A stretch of 28,175 nt of DNA, taken from a virus. How positions within the stretch are numbered: position 1 is the stretch's first letter; the number at the start of each line of letters is the position of its first letter. The notes beneath the pieces are model-generated. The model was not told the DNA's origin and did not search any database. It saw only the letters and a list, made by a program, of their open reading frames with translations. This document shows positions 27,997-28,175 of this stretch, in pieces. The position numbers were made by a program, and so were the translations under genes. The DNA is taken from positions 1 to 28,175 of the IMG/VR virus record IMGVR_UViG_3300024520_000394, one strand, 5' to 3'.

Positions 27997-28175
27997 TATT
28001 TTTTTCCTTTTGTTTGTGTTTTTAACCACGCTAATTTGACACGTGCAACTTCTCGCGCGGCTGCGGCTTTGATAGCGGCAGCGGCTTGTTGCATCGCGTG
28101 ATCTTGTGTGGTGTCTATATCTTGGGAATATATACCAGTCGTCTCGGTTTCGTTTACAATTGATTCATAAACGTC
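27996..28175 (-). CDS. C-terminal fragment of a head-gene product (59 aa, cut by window edge)
   Basis: Only the last 59 codons are visible; the 5' part lies off the right edge. The residues are acidic and Ala-rich with a helical end (MQQAAAAIKAAAAREVARVK, then LAWLKTQTKGKK) and the stop TAA overlaps the capsid start by one base. Genes directly upstream of HK97 capsids are usually the prohead protease or the portal. No protease motif is in the visible part, and it could equally be the portal C-terminus. It continues off the window and does not rejoin the portal frame on the left edge. Confidence 0.6.
   Translation of the reverse strand, partial: DVYESIVNETETTGIYSQDIDTTQDHAMQQAAAAIKAAAAREVARVKLAWLKTQTKGKK

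Overview
The window is most of the genome of a tailed phage with a siphovirus-type tail. It has an HK97-type capsid, a long tape-measure protein, tail tube proteins and frameshifted tail chaperones. G+C is low to moderate, Shine-Dalgarno sites are clear, and genes are packed with 1, 4 or 8-11 nt overlaps. Several features recall phages of Gram-positive bacteria, perhaps low-GC Actinobacteria: an r1t-like two-helix holin, a short Cys/His knuckle protein and an ETSAIGRAL-type recombination protein. The host is an inference. I see no lysogeny repressor and no intact integrase.

Layout: (1) 1-551 (-), 5' part of the portal gene, cut by the window edge. (2) 706-2252 (+), four small early genes behind a sigma70-like promoter, ending in a membrane-anchored lysozyme-like protein. 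(3) 2288-7842 (-), one nine-gene translation-coupled operon: ParB-like protein, DpdA transglycosylase, a membrane hydrolase-like protein, QueC, a SAM methyltransferase, QueD, QueE, a phosphoribosyltransferase-FolE fusion and an HTH/small-terminase-like protein. (4) 7843-8492, a 650-nt gap with no convincing gene but many nested inverted repeats, probably structured RNA or a replication/control region. (5) 8493-10708 (-), a nuclease, a charged small protein, an amidase endolysin with a C-terminal membrane segment, and a Holliday-junction-resolvase-like nuclease. (6) 10865-17058 (+), small proteins, a putative single-strand annealing protein, a degenerate tyrosine-recombinase-like protein, primase-helicase, large terminase and a membrane/coiled-coil protein. 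(7) 17216-28175 (-), the structural operon: a C-terminal fragment, major capsid, head-tail connectors, fibre, holin, two tail tube paralogues, tail chaperones, tape measure and a distal tail protein.

How it works together: the operon in region 3 holds a full de novo route from GTP to preQ0 (FolE, QueD, QueE, QueC) plus the transglycosylase (DpdA) that swaps guanine in DNA for a 7-deazaguanine. The phage therefore probably carries modified guanines that protect it from host restriction. The methyltransferase, the membrane hydrolase-like protein and the phosphoribosyltransferase domain are extra parts whose role in this chemistry is unknown. The phage-encoded nucleases may act on unmodified DNA.

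The two window ends both lie in the minus-strand head module (portal on the left, the gene before capsid on the right). The genome may be circularly permuted with a short piece missing: the rest of portal and perhaps a prohead protease.
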